DNA of 64,000 bases, taken from positions 62,001 through 126,000 of the forward strand of contig QJPP01001606.1 in assembly GCA_003996215.1 (NCBI GenBank), written 5' to 3'. A program made the position numbers and the translations under genes. The stretch is from Jaltomata sinuosa (taxonomy: Eukaryota; Streptophyta; Magnoliopsida; Solanales; Solanaceae). Below the pieces are notes generated by a model that did no database searches, had not been told where the DNA came from, and saw nothing but the letters and a program-made list of their open reading frames with translations. Below, in pieces: positions 43,501 to 55,500 of this stretch; positions within the stretch are counted from its first letter, which is position 1; every line of letters starts with the position of its first letter.

Positions 43501-46500
43501 GTCAACCACCATTACTGTCGTCAACCACCGCCACCAACCACCACCATACCTATAGGCCACTACCATACCTACTACCTCCATCATTATAATTATATCCATT
43601 GTCACCACAATCATCGCTACCTCCACCACCACTGTGGTCAATCCTTATTACTAACCAACTCCACCATCACAGCTAGCATCGCTGCCAACTACCACCAACA
43701 CACCGTCAACCACCACAAGTTCTTCAGCCATCACCACCACCATTGTCACCATCGGCACCTCTTCCACCACTATCAGCCACTACCACCAGTATGGTCAATC
43801 CCTACTACCAACCACTTCGACCATCATAACTAGAACCGCCTCCAACTACCACACATTCTTCAGTCACCACCATCAACACCGCCAACTACTAACCTTAACC
43901 AACTTCACCATCACACCGCTGCCAACTACCATCAATACATCATCAACCACCACAAATTCTTCAGCCATCACCACCACCATTGTCACCATCGGCACCACTT
44001 CCACCACTATCAGCCACTACCACCAGTACTGACTACCATCAATACATCATCAACCACCACACATTCTTCAGCCACCACCAACACCGTTGTCACCATCAGC
44101 ACCACCTCCACCACTATCAGCCACTACCACCAGTACTGTCAATACCTACTACCAACCACCTCGACCATCACAACTAGCACTGCCTCCAACTACCACATTC
44201 TTCAGTCACCAACATCAACACCGCTAACTACTAACCTTAACCAACTTCACCATCACAAAACCAGCAGCAACACTACCAATCGTCACCATCATGACAGTCA
44301 CTACAACACCAACCACCTCTACTATCACAACTATCACCGCCAACATTACTAGCCACTAACACCACCATTACAAACCATCACCATTATCACTAGCAAATAT
44401 GAATATTTTATTTTTTTAATCAAATAATAATTTAATTTTATTAAATTAAGTATTTTTTAATATATAATTAATTTTTTGTTTGAATTGTATTTTCATTATA
44501 TTTACAAATAAATAGATTATGCACATCCAGAGAGATTGGGGCTAAAATTGTCCCTTAACTATTAGAGTAGGTTCATTTTGGTCCTTCAAATATAACTCTG
44601 AGCATATTTAGTCCCTTAACTTTACTAAAGTGGAGCACTTTTGATCTCCCTAACAAAATCCGTTTAAAAATAATAGTGTTAAACCCATGTGGCAACCCAC
44701 GTGACTTGTAAAATACAAACTCATAGATGTTAAGTGTTAGCTATTATGAGTATATATTTAATTTTACACGCTCTTAAACACAATTAAGAAGAAATCCGCA
44801 CACCCTTCACCAAATTACTAGCTACGCCACTGACTTTAAGACCATTTTGTTACTGAAATTAAGAAAATGGTTATTTTTTTCGAGTGGGCAGATTATTGTG
44901 TTCTAAAGTATTGTCTTCAAATATAAATAGCTACTACTACATTAATCCTAAAAAATTAAGAATACAAGAAAGAAAGAAAATGTATATCAATTAAGAAAGA
45001 GATAACACTGTCAAATTTACACCGTTAGAAAATTATCCTTTTCGTTAATTTTTAACATTATTATGTTAGGAAGACCAAAAGTGCTTCACTTTAGTAAAGT
45101 TAAGGGACTAAATATGCTCAGGATTATATTTGAGGGACCAAAATGAACCTACTCTAATAGATGAGGGATAATTTTAGCCCAAGACTCCACATCCAGATGT
45201 TGAAAAACAAACAGTTTTAATTATTCAGTATTCAGATCTAAGGAAAACATCTTAATCATTCAGATGTGCATTCAGATTCAGACGTCTTATTCTTAATGAA
45301 AACAAATGAGGCCTTAGTCATATGAGGTCCATTGTGTCAGGCCGAAGATCCATTTCTTTATCAAGCTATCAGATCAGATTCCATCTCAATTCTCATTTCC
45401 GATGTTAGGTCCCCATTTTGAATTGCCCACGCTACAAATGTCCATCCTTGGGTGTGAGGGGAGCGTGAAGAGTCCCACATCAGCCAAATAAGGGGTGGGT
45501 GGTCTCTTTAATATGGCTTGGCAATCCTCACCTGTTGAGCTAGCTTTTGGGGTTAAGTTAGGCCCAAAATCCGTAACATGGTAACAGAGCAGCCAGAGGT
45601 TCTAGGATCGAATCTCACCGCTACACGTTTGATAAGAGAATTTCCACACGCTTGACCCATGAAGAAAGAATCAGGTTTGCACGTGAGGGGTGTGTTAGAA
45701 TATAGTTAAGTAAATGAAGTGTGCTCTCTCTAACAGCTTAAGCTTTTAGATAAGATGGTAACACACTTCAACACTAAATAACGTGTGCTTTAATATAGAC
45801 AGAGTTAAATGAAGAGAAAAATAAAAGCATACATATATACACAATTCAAGAATAATACCTATATAATTAGAAATGTGAACTAAAACGGCTATAGTTTAAG
45901 TGAAAATTATTGTTAGAGTAATTCTCTTTACGAGGTAGCTCATATAACGATGAGGCACACATTTTAGCACCTTCGTTCCTGCATTGCCGAGTCAAGGAGA
46001 AACACCCCAACCTCTTTCGAACTTGCTTGAAGGTTTATGTATGCCTTAGGCAAGCCTTTGATAACATTGCTATTATTTAGAAATTATCTTTATCTTTTTA
46101 CTTTAGTAAAGTATAATTTTGTTGATAATGGAAATGCCCATGTATACAAGAGGTGTACCAAAAAGGTATCTACATAAAGATATAATTATCCACAAGATAA
46201 AATCGGATAATCTACGAAAAGAGTATGACTCTTTATCTTTTTTTTATAACCATGGTATCCGAACTAGCCTGCGTGCACCTCGGTTAATTCCACGGGGTAC
46301 CTGCTATCTCCACCCGTACATGTATCGATAACTTTGTCCACCAAAGCTTGGACAGATGGGAAGAAATCACCTAGTGATTTTTGCCCCCATTGGGATTTGA
46401 ACCAAAGACCCTATAGTTCTCAACCCACTTCATTGACCATTAGGCCACACCCTTGGGTGCATGACTTTTCTTAGTTAGAGAGAGTTCTAGTAATTTTATG

Positions 46501-49500
46501 AGGTCTAACTTATTCAGAACTCACTATCATATAAATAAAACCCTCTTATACTTTATTTGGAAACTTAACTATAAGTTGACTTGATCAACAACCCTTTCTG
46601 AAATTGACATCTCCGTTCTACACACACACACACACACCGCCCCCCTCCTTTCTCCCTTTTCTTAGCCTTTGCAAGTTAAACCATCAAGTTTAGTACACAA
46701 CAAATTTAGACTCAAAGTAACTCATTACATGACTAATAATTATGATACTCGATTGTTCCAATACATCTCAATAGATGCATAAACATACCTCGCAGTGCTT
46801 GTACGGCTGAGTTGTGTAGCCTGCCTCTTAACAACCACTGGCTTTCCACTATAGTAAAACCCAGTTAAATCAAGTGCTTCACTCGCCACACCACCCAAAA
46901 CGGCTAATACATTTGCAGACTTGCTTAACACGGGAAAAAAGGAAAAATTAGCCAAAAAAGGACTTAAAAGACTAACTTATTAGGATAATTAGGGGAAAAT
47001 AATCTACACCTTTTTGCAAACTTGTGAAAATCCCAATGTATGAATTTTAGGTGATTTTCTTCAGAAAGTATCTGATTTAGGTACCCAACTGCATTTGCAA
47101 ACTCACGCCTCAGCATCATTTCTCGTGGCCTTTTCTCAACTGTCTGCAGTCATTGAATTCATATATGACAGTATCAAAGAAAATTTTGAAAAGCAACTAT
47201 TGAATGCTGGAATTCAAAGACTACAACCATTCGAAGCAAATAGTACCCAAGAGGTGGACAAACCAAAGTTAGTCTGATTAACTTAAAAGCAAACACAACG
47301 TAAATTTTCTGGAGGCCACCAGATTCATTTTTGCACAAACCTTGATCAGATTAAGTATGATTATTGGGTTTCCATATCTCCTTGCAAGATCTTCAAAATG
47401 CAGTCTGGTTGCTTCATAAGTAGGATCATATCTTTGTACTTGTGTCAGAAAGGAGACAAGAAAGCTCAATACAGTCAGAATGGGAGTACACATGACTCCA
47501 CCTTCAAAATTTTCTAGTAACAATCAGGTAGAAGAATTTAGTTGCTCTTACAGATTATATCTGGTTTTGGGCTGAATCTTGAAGCTTCTTGTGACCAGAA
47601 AAGAGGAATTGAGCCCCTCATTTGAACAACAGAGCTCATTTTTCCTTTGCATGAGCCAGCTTCTTCGTCAAGCACAATTTGTTCAGTTTCAACATCATTT
47701 GCCACTCTTCCATGATCATTAACTCCCCTTTTCAAGTAACTGCAGCATGAATATTCACTGGTAAGACTTTCACGACAGATACTGAAGTTACTCATGAAAG
47801 ATCACAGAAGTACCAATTCGCATATCAACAGGAAAATTCAGTTATTCAGTTTTCCTACTTGAGAACAATAGAAGCGTGATGGTTTTCTAGTAAGGCAAAG
47901 TTTTTTCAAAGAAATATATATATAAATGGGCTAGTTTTCCATACTCCCATAACACTCTTAGGACAGACCCTAGATAGATACCCCACACTACTAAAAACTT
48001 ATCTTTAGCTTTTTAACAACCAGCCAACTACAAACCTCTTAGCATATGTAGCCAATCTCTGATCAGCCAATAAAATCATGAAAACATGAACCATCTAGAA
48101 ACAAGAAAGAACAAAGATACAGCAGTGTTATTTAGGATTAATAAGAACACAGACTACACAACATCTGCAATTCCCTTTGCACAGACTTCTTTATCCGTAA
48201 AAGGAGTTGTCTTAGAGATCACAATTTCAGTTTGGAACTACGAAAAATCCTTGAACCATCCACTGTCTCTTTCCTTCAAGGTTTCCCTGGGGTCCACATA
48301 ATGTAGTTCGGGAGTATGACCAATCAGCCCAACTTTAATTCAAGAGTTAATGCAAGCATGTATTAGAGAATGTGTACCCATTGAAAACCAAAGTAGAGAG
48401 AAACATGTGCCAAAAATACTGGTAACTTGGCAGTCCAGTAGAAATGGATTGACAGACTGGCATTTAGCCACGCAAAAGACATTTGTCAGTGAACTTTCTA
48501 CCCCTCTTATGGAGATTGTCTCGAGTCAGAATAGCCTCAAGCACTGCAGTCACGACAAAGAATTCAACTCCAGGAAGAGCCTAATGGTTCCAGATAGGTT
48601 TCCAAGTAAAAGATGACAAAAGGTGGGCCTCTCCTGGTATTTCGTCTACCCATTCCATTAAGATTATAATGTTTTCCAATACAGAGTCCAATGATACATG
48701 CAATGAAAAACTAAATTAGATGGTGTTACAGTCCCCTGTTATGGATGTAGTTATGGGACGTTGCAAGACAAAATCAGAGTTAATGTAGACTGAATTAGGA
48801 GTCTGGAAAGAGGTTTTCTTTTTTCGACCTATGGTGCTGGTTCGTTAAGAGAGAACCTGCAATCTCTTGAGTTAAAGTACTCAAAAACAGGATAACTTTC
48901 TGCTTATGTTTTCATTGAATTCAAATACACTAAATACAACACTGGTGGGTTAACCACCATCTGAAAACAGGGAAATAACTTCCTAATACAACTGAAATGA
49001 GAAAGTGGAGGAATAATCTCCTCACTGCAAACAACTGCTACACAGAAACAGGAAAAATAAATAATTGACAAGCTGAAGTAATCTACTTTCTAATTTCCTT
49101 AAATCTTCCATACATAAACTGTTGATAGACTAAAAGGGTGCTAACAGATGGATTGTAATACTGATAATGGGAGCTCAGGCTACAGAAACAGGATATCTAA
49201 AGGGGAGAACAGGAAAAGACTACCACCACATTCCCTTTACTAGTTATTCTCCATCCTTTTCCCTTCTTGAGGTGTAGATATTAAACCAGCTAGCAGATGG
49301 CGTCCATCATGAAACCTCACCCACGATTTTAATACAGAATTCAGTACATCTTTCTGTTCTGCAATCAAGGACCTGAACAATTTTTAACGTGCATTCCCAG
49401 CTTTGCACCAAAACCCCCCATTGGATGCTGTATTATGGAGTTTTTATGGATTTTATATCAAGATTAAATGGCCCCTTAACATATCCATGATCTACAGTTC

Positions 49501-52500
49501 CATGATGTCTAGGATATCCTATCTCTCTTTAAATAGAAATCACGGATTTAGATAAATATATACCTCATCTCAATTTTTTTATTTGTTGGGGAGTTAATAG
49601 TATTCTTGGAGATTTTAGATAAGTGGATTTCCAGACAACAATAATAGCATGCAAATGATTGATACTAGCTAGCCTAGCAGAAAAGTAATGCCAAAATATT
49701 GTCAAATTCAAGTGGACGATACATAGCAAGGAACCCACAGTTCAATTTAGAACTTCCCTAATATTTTGGCAATCCAAGCAAAGGACACATTCTAACCTGG
49801 GTTGTTGTTCTCCCTCTTTTGGTCCTTCCCTGAACTTAGCAAATATGAGGAAAATAAAGAAATGCAGATGCAGCATAATGAAATTGAAGAGTTGCCTCGT
49901 GAAAACAAAACATATATTTTAGATTGAGGCTTAAAAATTGTACTATTTGTGCAAGCACATATGAAAAGCAAGTCGGGCATATAATGGCAAGGTAGCAAGT
50001 TCCCAGGGAGACACAACCTAAGAACAGAGGGAAAAGACATCACATGCCTAAATAGCAAAATATATTTGGATCTTCTCTTGCACATATATATCATATGTCA
50101 ATGCACAATTACAGACGATGTCAAGCACTCAAATGGTTCATGGATGTAGATCCTCATCTGAGTCTTTTCACAGATTGCTACTTCGAACATGGCACAATCA
50201 CGATAAGAGCAGAATGCACAGAAGTGCTATAGCACACTTGTTATTTTCTTTTGGTTCAAATTACCATTTGTGATAAATCAAAGAAACGGGAGAAGGAATT
50301 GAGGAAATGCGCGAAGACTAATGTCTTACTCTTGAATCCTTTTATACGCAGGTCTTAGAGTGTACATTGCTATATTCAACCGAGGTGGGACATTAACTCT
50401 ATATCACATCGCGTATAAAAAAAAAATAATGAAGAACTACAACGCGTATAATTAGCTATACTCAACTCTATTTATACTTAATAATCTCTCACTCCCTTCA
50501 AACTACTGCATACAAGTTGTATATACCAAGCTTGCTACATAGGTAACTAGTTCAGATCGGTGAGGGACTTGGTAAGTATGCTCTCGCAAGCTGATCACTG
50601 GACTTCACAAACTTCGTATCTTTTCTCTGACAAAGTGACTATCGATTTATATGTGTGTGGCCTATCATGAAATAGTACATTTTGATACAATATGAAGTAC
50701 AAACTTATATTTAGGCACAGAATTCACTAATCTCTTCAAAATTTCATTCCTTTGATTAAAGGTTTGATCCATATAAGTTCACAAGTTGCATTGCCATGAC
50801 TTGCAATTATGCTTTTCACTATATCTGAAACCATGTTCCAAATCTTGATTCTCCTTGACATCAAATTACCTCCAACTAGAATACTACTTTTGGAAGTAGC
50901 ACATCTATCAAATGATGATCCTGCACAATTAGCATCTATGTACCCAACAAACAGTTAATATCCTCGATCCTCATACAGTAATACTTCTCCTAGAACAGAT
51001 TTTATATAATGAAGAATGTGGATCAATTGCATTTCAATGACTATCAGACTGTGTCTAACAAGTGACTTACAACACTCATCAAAGAGCCAATATCAATCAA
51101 GAAACTGTGAGATAGTTCAACTTTCAAACCAACCTAAGAAAATCACTACGAGGCCCCTCCTGACCTGAAACAAGATTAACACTTGAATTCACAACAGTGT
51201 CATTGGACCTGCAATGGCCAATCCTTATATTCTAGAGAATGTTAAGAGCATACTTCCGCAGTAAAATACAATGTATGATGTGGACTTGGCAACTTTAATC
51301 CCCAAAAAGTACAGAATCTACAAGGCTCTTGGCTTGGAACTATGGAACTAAATGATTCAATTTAGCGGACCCCTACTAATTATATCAACCTACATCACCA
51401 AGTAAATACATAGACCCATAGCAGAGTGCCAATAGAACATAGTGTTCAGTTACACCATTAATCATACGGAATTGCAGACCAGGCCTGGGATCTTTCCCCG
51501 TAGCTTTCTTTCTTTATTCTTCATCACCTGATCTTTCTTTTCGTTGTTGAATCTCTCTTTGATTATGCTGATTCCTCTCAGTGAAATTTTACATGTTGCA
51601 CTAAGTTACTTACGGATGTATGCATGCGGTCCGGGAACACTTTGGGCTGAATACGCATCCGAGCAAGTAGGGTCAATAATTCAACATTTATCTCATGTAG
51701 TAATTATCTTTCAGTTCTTGAATAATTGTACTAAATTCTCGCAATGAAATTGATGAGTGACCATTCCATAGTCTCAAATAACACAGGAAACCCAACAACG
51801 CTTCACAGAAGTTCCCCTCCAGATCGAATAAACACAGAATGATCCAAGCAAGAAATTGATAGGTTATAAGATCAAATACAAGTATCATTATACACTCAAA
51901 GACATAAAAAGAGAAACTGAAAAGAGAAGCTGATACCAAAACTCAATAACGATTTGCGGACTACTGAATTGCAGACCAGGCCTGGGATCTTTCCCCGTAG
52001 CTTTCTTTACCATTAATCATACGGAATTGCAGACCAGGCCTGGGATCTTTCCCCGTAGCTTTCTTTCTTTATTCTTCATCACCTGATCTTTCTTTTCGTT
52101 GTTGAATCTCTCTTTGATTATGCTGATTCCTCTCAGTGAAATTTTACATGTTGCACTAAGTTACTTACGGATGTATGCATGCGGTCCGGGAACACTTTGG
52201 GCTGAATACGCATCCGAGCAAGTAGGGTCAATAATTCAACATTTATCTCATGTAGTAATTATCTTTCAGTTCTTGAATAATTGTACTAAATTCTCGCAAT
52301 GAAATTGATGAGTGACCATTCCATAGTCTCAAATAACACAGGAAACCCAACAACGCTTCACAGAAGTTCCCCTCCAGATCGAATAAACACAGAATGATCC
52401 AAGCAAGAAAATTGATAGGTTATAAGATCAAATACAAGTATCATTATACACTCAAAGACATAAAAAGAGAAACTGAAAAGAGAAGCTGATACCAAAACTC

Positions 52501-55500
52501 AATAACGATTTGCGGACTACTGAAGGGTGGAGCTTTATTTTCAGAAGACAACTCAATGATTGGGAAGTTCAAAGAGTGGCTGAGTTTTTGGGATAATAGA
52601 TCACTTTAGTGGGCTTCAAGAAGTTGATGATGCGTTAAGGTGTGATACAGGCATATTCAAGGTGAATAAAGCTTACAGGAGGATGAACCATCCCTCTCAA
52701 CAGCATACAATTGGCCTTGGAAACACATATGGAAAACTAAAATACCTCACAAAGTAGAGCATGCTTTGTATGGATTTTAGCTAGGGAGGCAGTTCTTACC
52801 CAAGAAAATTTGATGAGAGGGATAGCACTATGTTCCAGATGTTTCTTTTGCGGAAAAAAGCATAGACAGTTAATCACCTCTTTATACATTGCAAGATTAC
52901 AGGACAACTATGGAGATTATTCTTAAATCTCAAAGGCATTTCATGGTCTATGCCTGGAAAGATTACAGCGGCACTTCAGAGCTGGGATGAGGTTAGGTTG
53001 CTGGCCAAAGATAGAAGCAGATGGAGACTTATCCCTGCTTGTATATGGTGGACTATCTGGAAGGAGAGAAACTCTAGATGTTTTGAGAGTACAGAGAATA
53101 GTATGCAACAGATCAAGCTGAATTGAATCTTGATTCTGTGTTTTTGGTGTAATCAGATATTTTCTAATGACCCTGTTTCTACATTGATGTTCTAGACTCA
53201 TTATAGATATAGGATTATAGATTTCGGATGTTCCTTTGTAAATATGATTTCAGTACTCACCAAGTACTGATCTGTGCCTATGGAATATACATACAGTTAC
53301 CAATTTCAAAAAAAATAAAAAACAAGGCATTAACGATGTATCAAATTAAATTTTGAGCCCCAAGAAAAATAAACCTGCAATTTAACAGTGTCCACCTTGC
53401 TGAAAAGTGAAATTCCCTATAACTCGACATCAAAAACTCTTGTCCCAACTAATACATAGAACAAATATCGTGAGCAAGTTACTTATTAAATCAAGAAAGA
53501 AGAGTAATTAGCTCACGTCTTAAGCCATCCTACAATTGGATGAAACACGATTTAAGCCACTCTGCACATAAGATTCTAAAATCAGTCTTCTAGAGTCTAG
53601 ACACGTGATAACTTGTTAGCGCATAAGAATATATATTTATGTGCTTACAAACATTAGCAGCAAATATTACGTGACATGATTCGGAGTACGGGGGTCAAAC
53701 TATCTGATTTTAGTGTGAATTCGAACATAGAATCTTCAAGTGTTTTGAAATAAAAGTTACATATTTAGAAACTTCATAAAATGTGGAGTAATATAAGTTG
53801 CAATAATTAACAATTCAAAATATTTAAAGTACATACGGAAAAATCACGGTCCTAGAGAAACTCCTTTGACTGTCCAAACTGTAATTGTAAGTCACATAAA
53901 GTGGGACAAAGGGAGTAATAAGTTTCAAGCAACTCGCAGTAGGAAAACCCGATAGAAACTGAAAGAAACAGAAAAGTAAGCAAATTGACCTTTTTCATTT
54001 AACTTCACCTCAGACAATAAGACAAGTTATTGTCTTCTGTTTCAGTTTTCTTCTACCAATGTGGAGAAAAGACAAATTTACTTTTTACAACTTCTTTGTT
54101 TGTACAGTTAGTCGATTTAAGAAAGCTGGCAAACAAAAGAAAATCTTTGGTAAATTACGAGAGAAAATAAAAATTGAAAAGGGCACTTTGCCTACCGTGT
54201 TCCTGCAAAATGCCGAGAACGCCTAGAAATCAGAGAAACACTGAAGTCTTTTCCAAAAATTGATAGCCTAGTCTGCAACCATTAAGCAAAAGCTAGATAT
54301 TAGGTGCCCGAGCAATTTATCATCAACTAGTCTGCAATACTCTCGTATAAGGGATATATTACAACAACAACAACAAACCCAGTGTAATCCCTCAACTGGG
54401 GTTTGGGAGGGTAGAGTGTACGCAGACCTTATCCCTACCTTTGAGAAGGCAGAGAGGATGTTTCCGACAGACTCTCGGCTGAACAAACAGTGAAAAAGAG
54501 GCAATAGCAACGAATAGAAACAACAAGAAGCTAATAAGATTCCGAGGAGAAACAACAAGTAGTGATAGAAATCTAAAAATAAGGGAAAGAGAGGAATAAT
54601 ACTAAACTCTAGGGAAGGGAACAAAAATACGCCGGAGTGTCCGACTATTAACTAATCTTCTACTCTAATCCTCGACCTCCACACCCTCCTATCAAGGTCA
54701 TCCTTAGTGAGCAGAAATATCCTGCCTAATCACCTCACTCCAATACTTCTTAGGCCTATCTCTACCGCTCCTCAAGCCTACTATGGCCAGCCTCCCACAC
54801 CTCCTAACCGGGGCATCTGCACCTCTCTTCTTCACATGCCCGGACCATTTCAGCCTCACTTCACACATCTTATCTTCCATGGGAGTCACTCCTACCTTGT
54901 CCCGAACATCTTCATTCCTACTCTAATCTCTCCTAGTATGTCCACACATCCACTTCAGCATCCTCTTCTCCGCCACAAGCATCTTTTGGACATGAGAGTT
55001 CTTCACTGGCCAACACTCTGCCCCATATAACATAGTACATACCCAGTGTATTCCCACAAGTGGGGTATGCAGAGGGTAAGATGTACGCAGACCTTACCCC
55101 TGTACATTTGTGGAGTAGAAAGGTTGTTTCTGATAGACCATCGACTCAAAAGGAAATTTTGCTAGAAAAATATGACAAATAGTAAGGTACAAAGCAAATG
55201 CAACAACTAATAAAAATACACATCGAAGAATAAGAGACTAAGCGACTACTAAATAATACTCCTAATAAGGAGTGGAGGAGGCTAGCCCCTACCACTCCCA
55301 CATAAAGTGCAAAAACACTCGGCTATCTCCTACCATTCTACCATAATCAATGACCTCCAAATTTTCCTATCTAGGGTGTCCTCAGTAAGTTGGAGTTGTA
55401 CCATATCCTGTCTAATCACATCCCTCTAGTTCTTTTTTGGCCTACCTCTACCTCTTTTATTTCCTGCTACAGCCAACCTCTCACACTTCCTTACTACCAC

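Larger units (their letters stand above)
43253..45313. mobile_element. PIF/Harbinger-like non-autonomous element
   Basis: Ends GGCCTCATTTGTTTGCACTTAATGG on the left and, inverted, GGCCTCATTTGTTTTCATTAAG on the right. It is flanked by TTA on both sides (43250-43252 and 45314-45316), the 3-bp duplication expected of this superfamily. The TIR region extends through TCTGAATCTGAATG. No transposase: the interior is a ~1 kb ACC-rich repeat and a nested smaller element. Confidence 0.65.
42931..45773 (+). mobile_element. TRIM retrotransposon, interrupted
   Basis: Two copies of an ~82-bp direct repeat: 42931-43012 (AACATAGTTAAGTAAATAAA ... CCCACTTCAACA) and 45693-45773 (TGTTAGAATATAGTTAAGTA ... ACACACTTCAACA). 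The left copy is followed directly by TGGTATCTGAG (initiator-Met primer site, 43013). The right copy is preceded by a purine run (GTGAGGGG). The flanks CTAAA(A) and CTAAA fit a 5-bp target duplication. No coding capacity; about 780 bp once the Harbinger-like insertion at 43253-45313 is subtracted. Confidence 0.7.

Noticed and set aside
43441..44177. ORFs rich in Thr, His, Val or Met
   Set aside because: Direct translation of the ACC/GGT repeat.
48086..48616. Two ORFs of 71 and 88 codons in intron 5
   Set aside because: No domain, no repeat match, antisense to the gene; probably chance.
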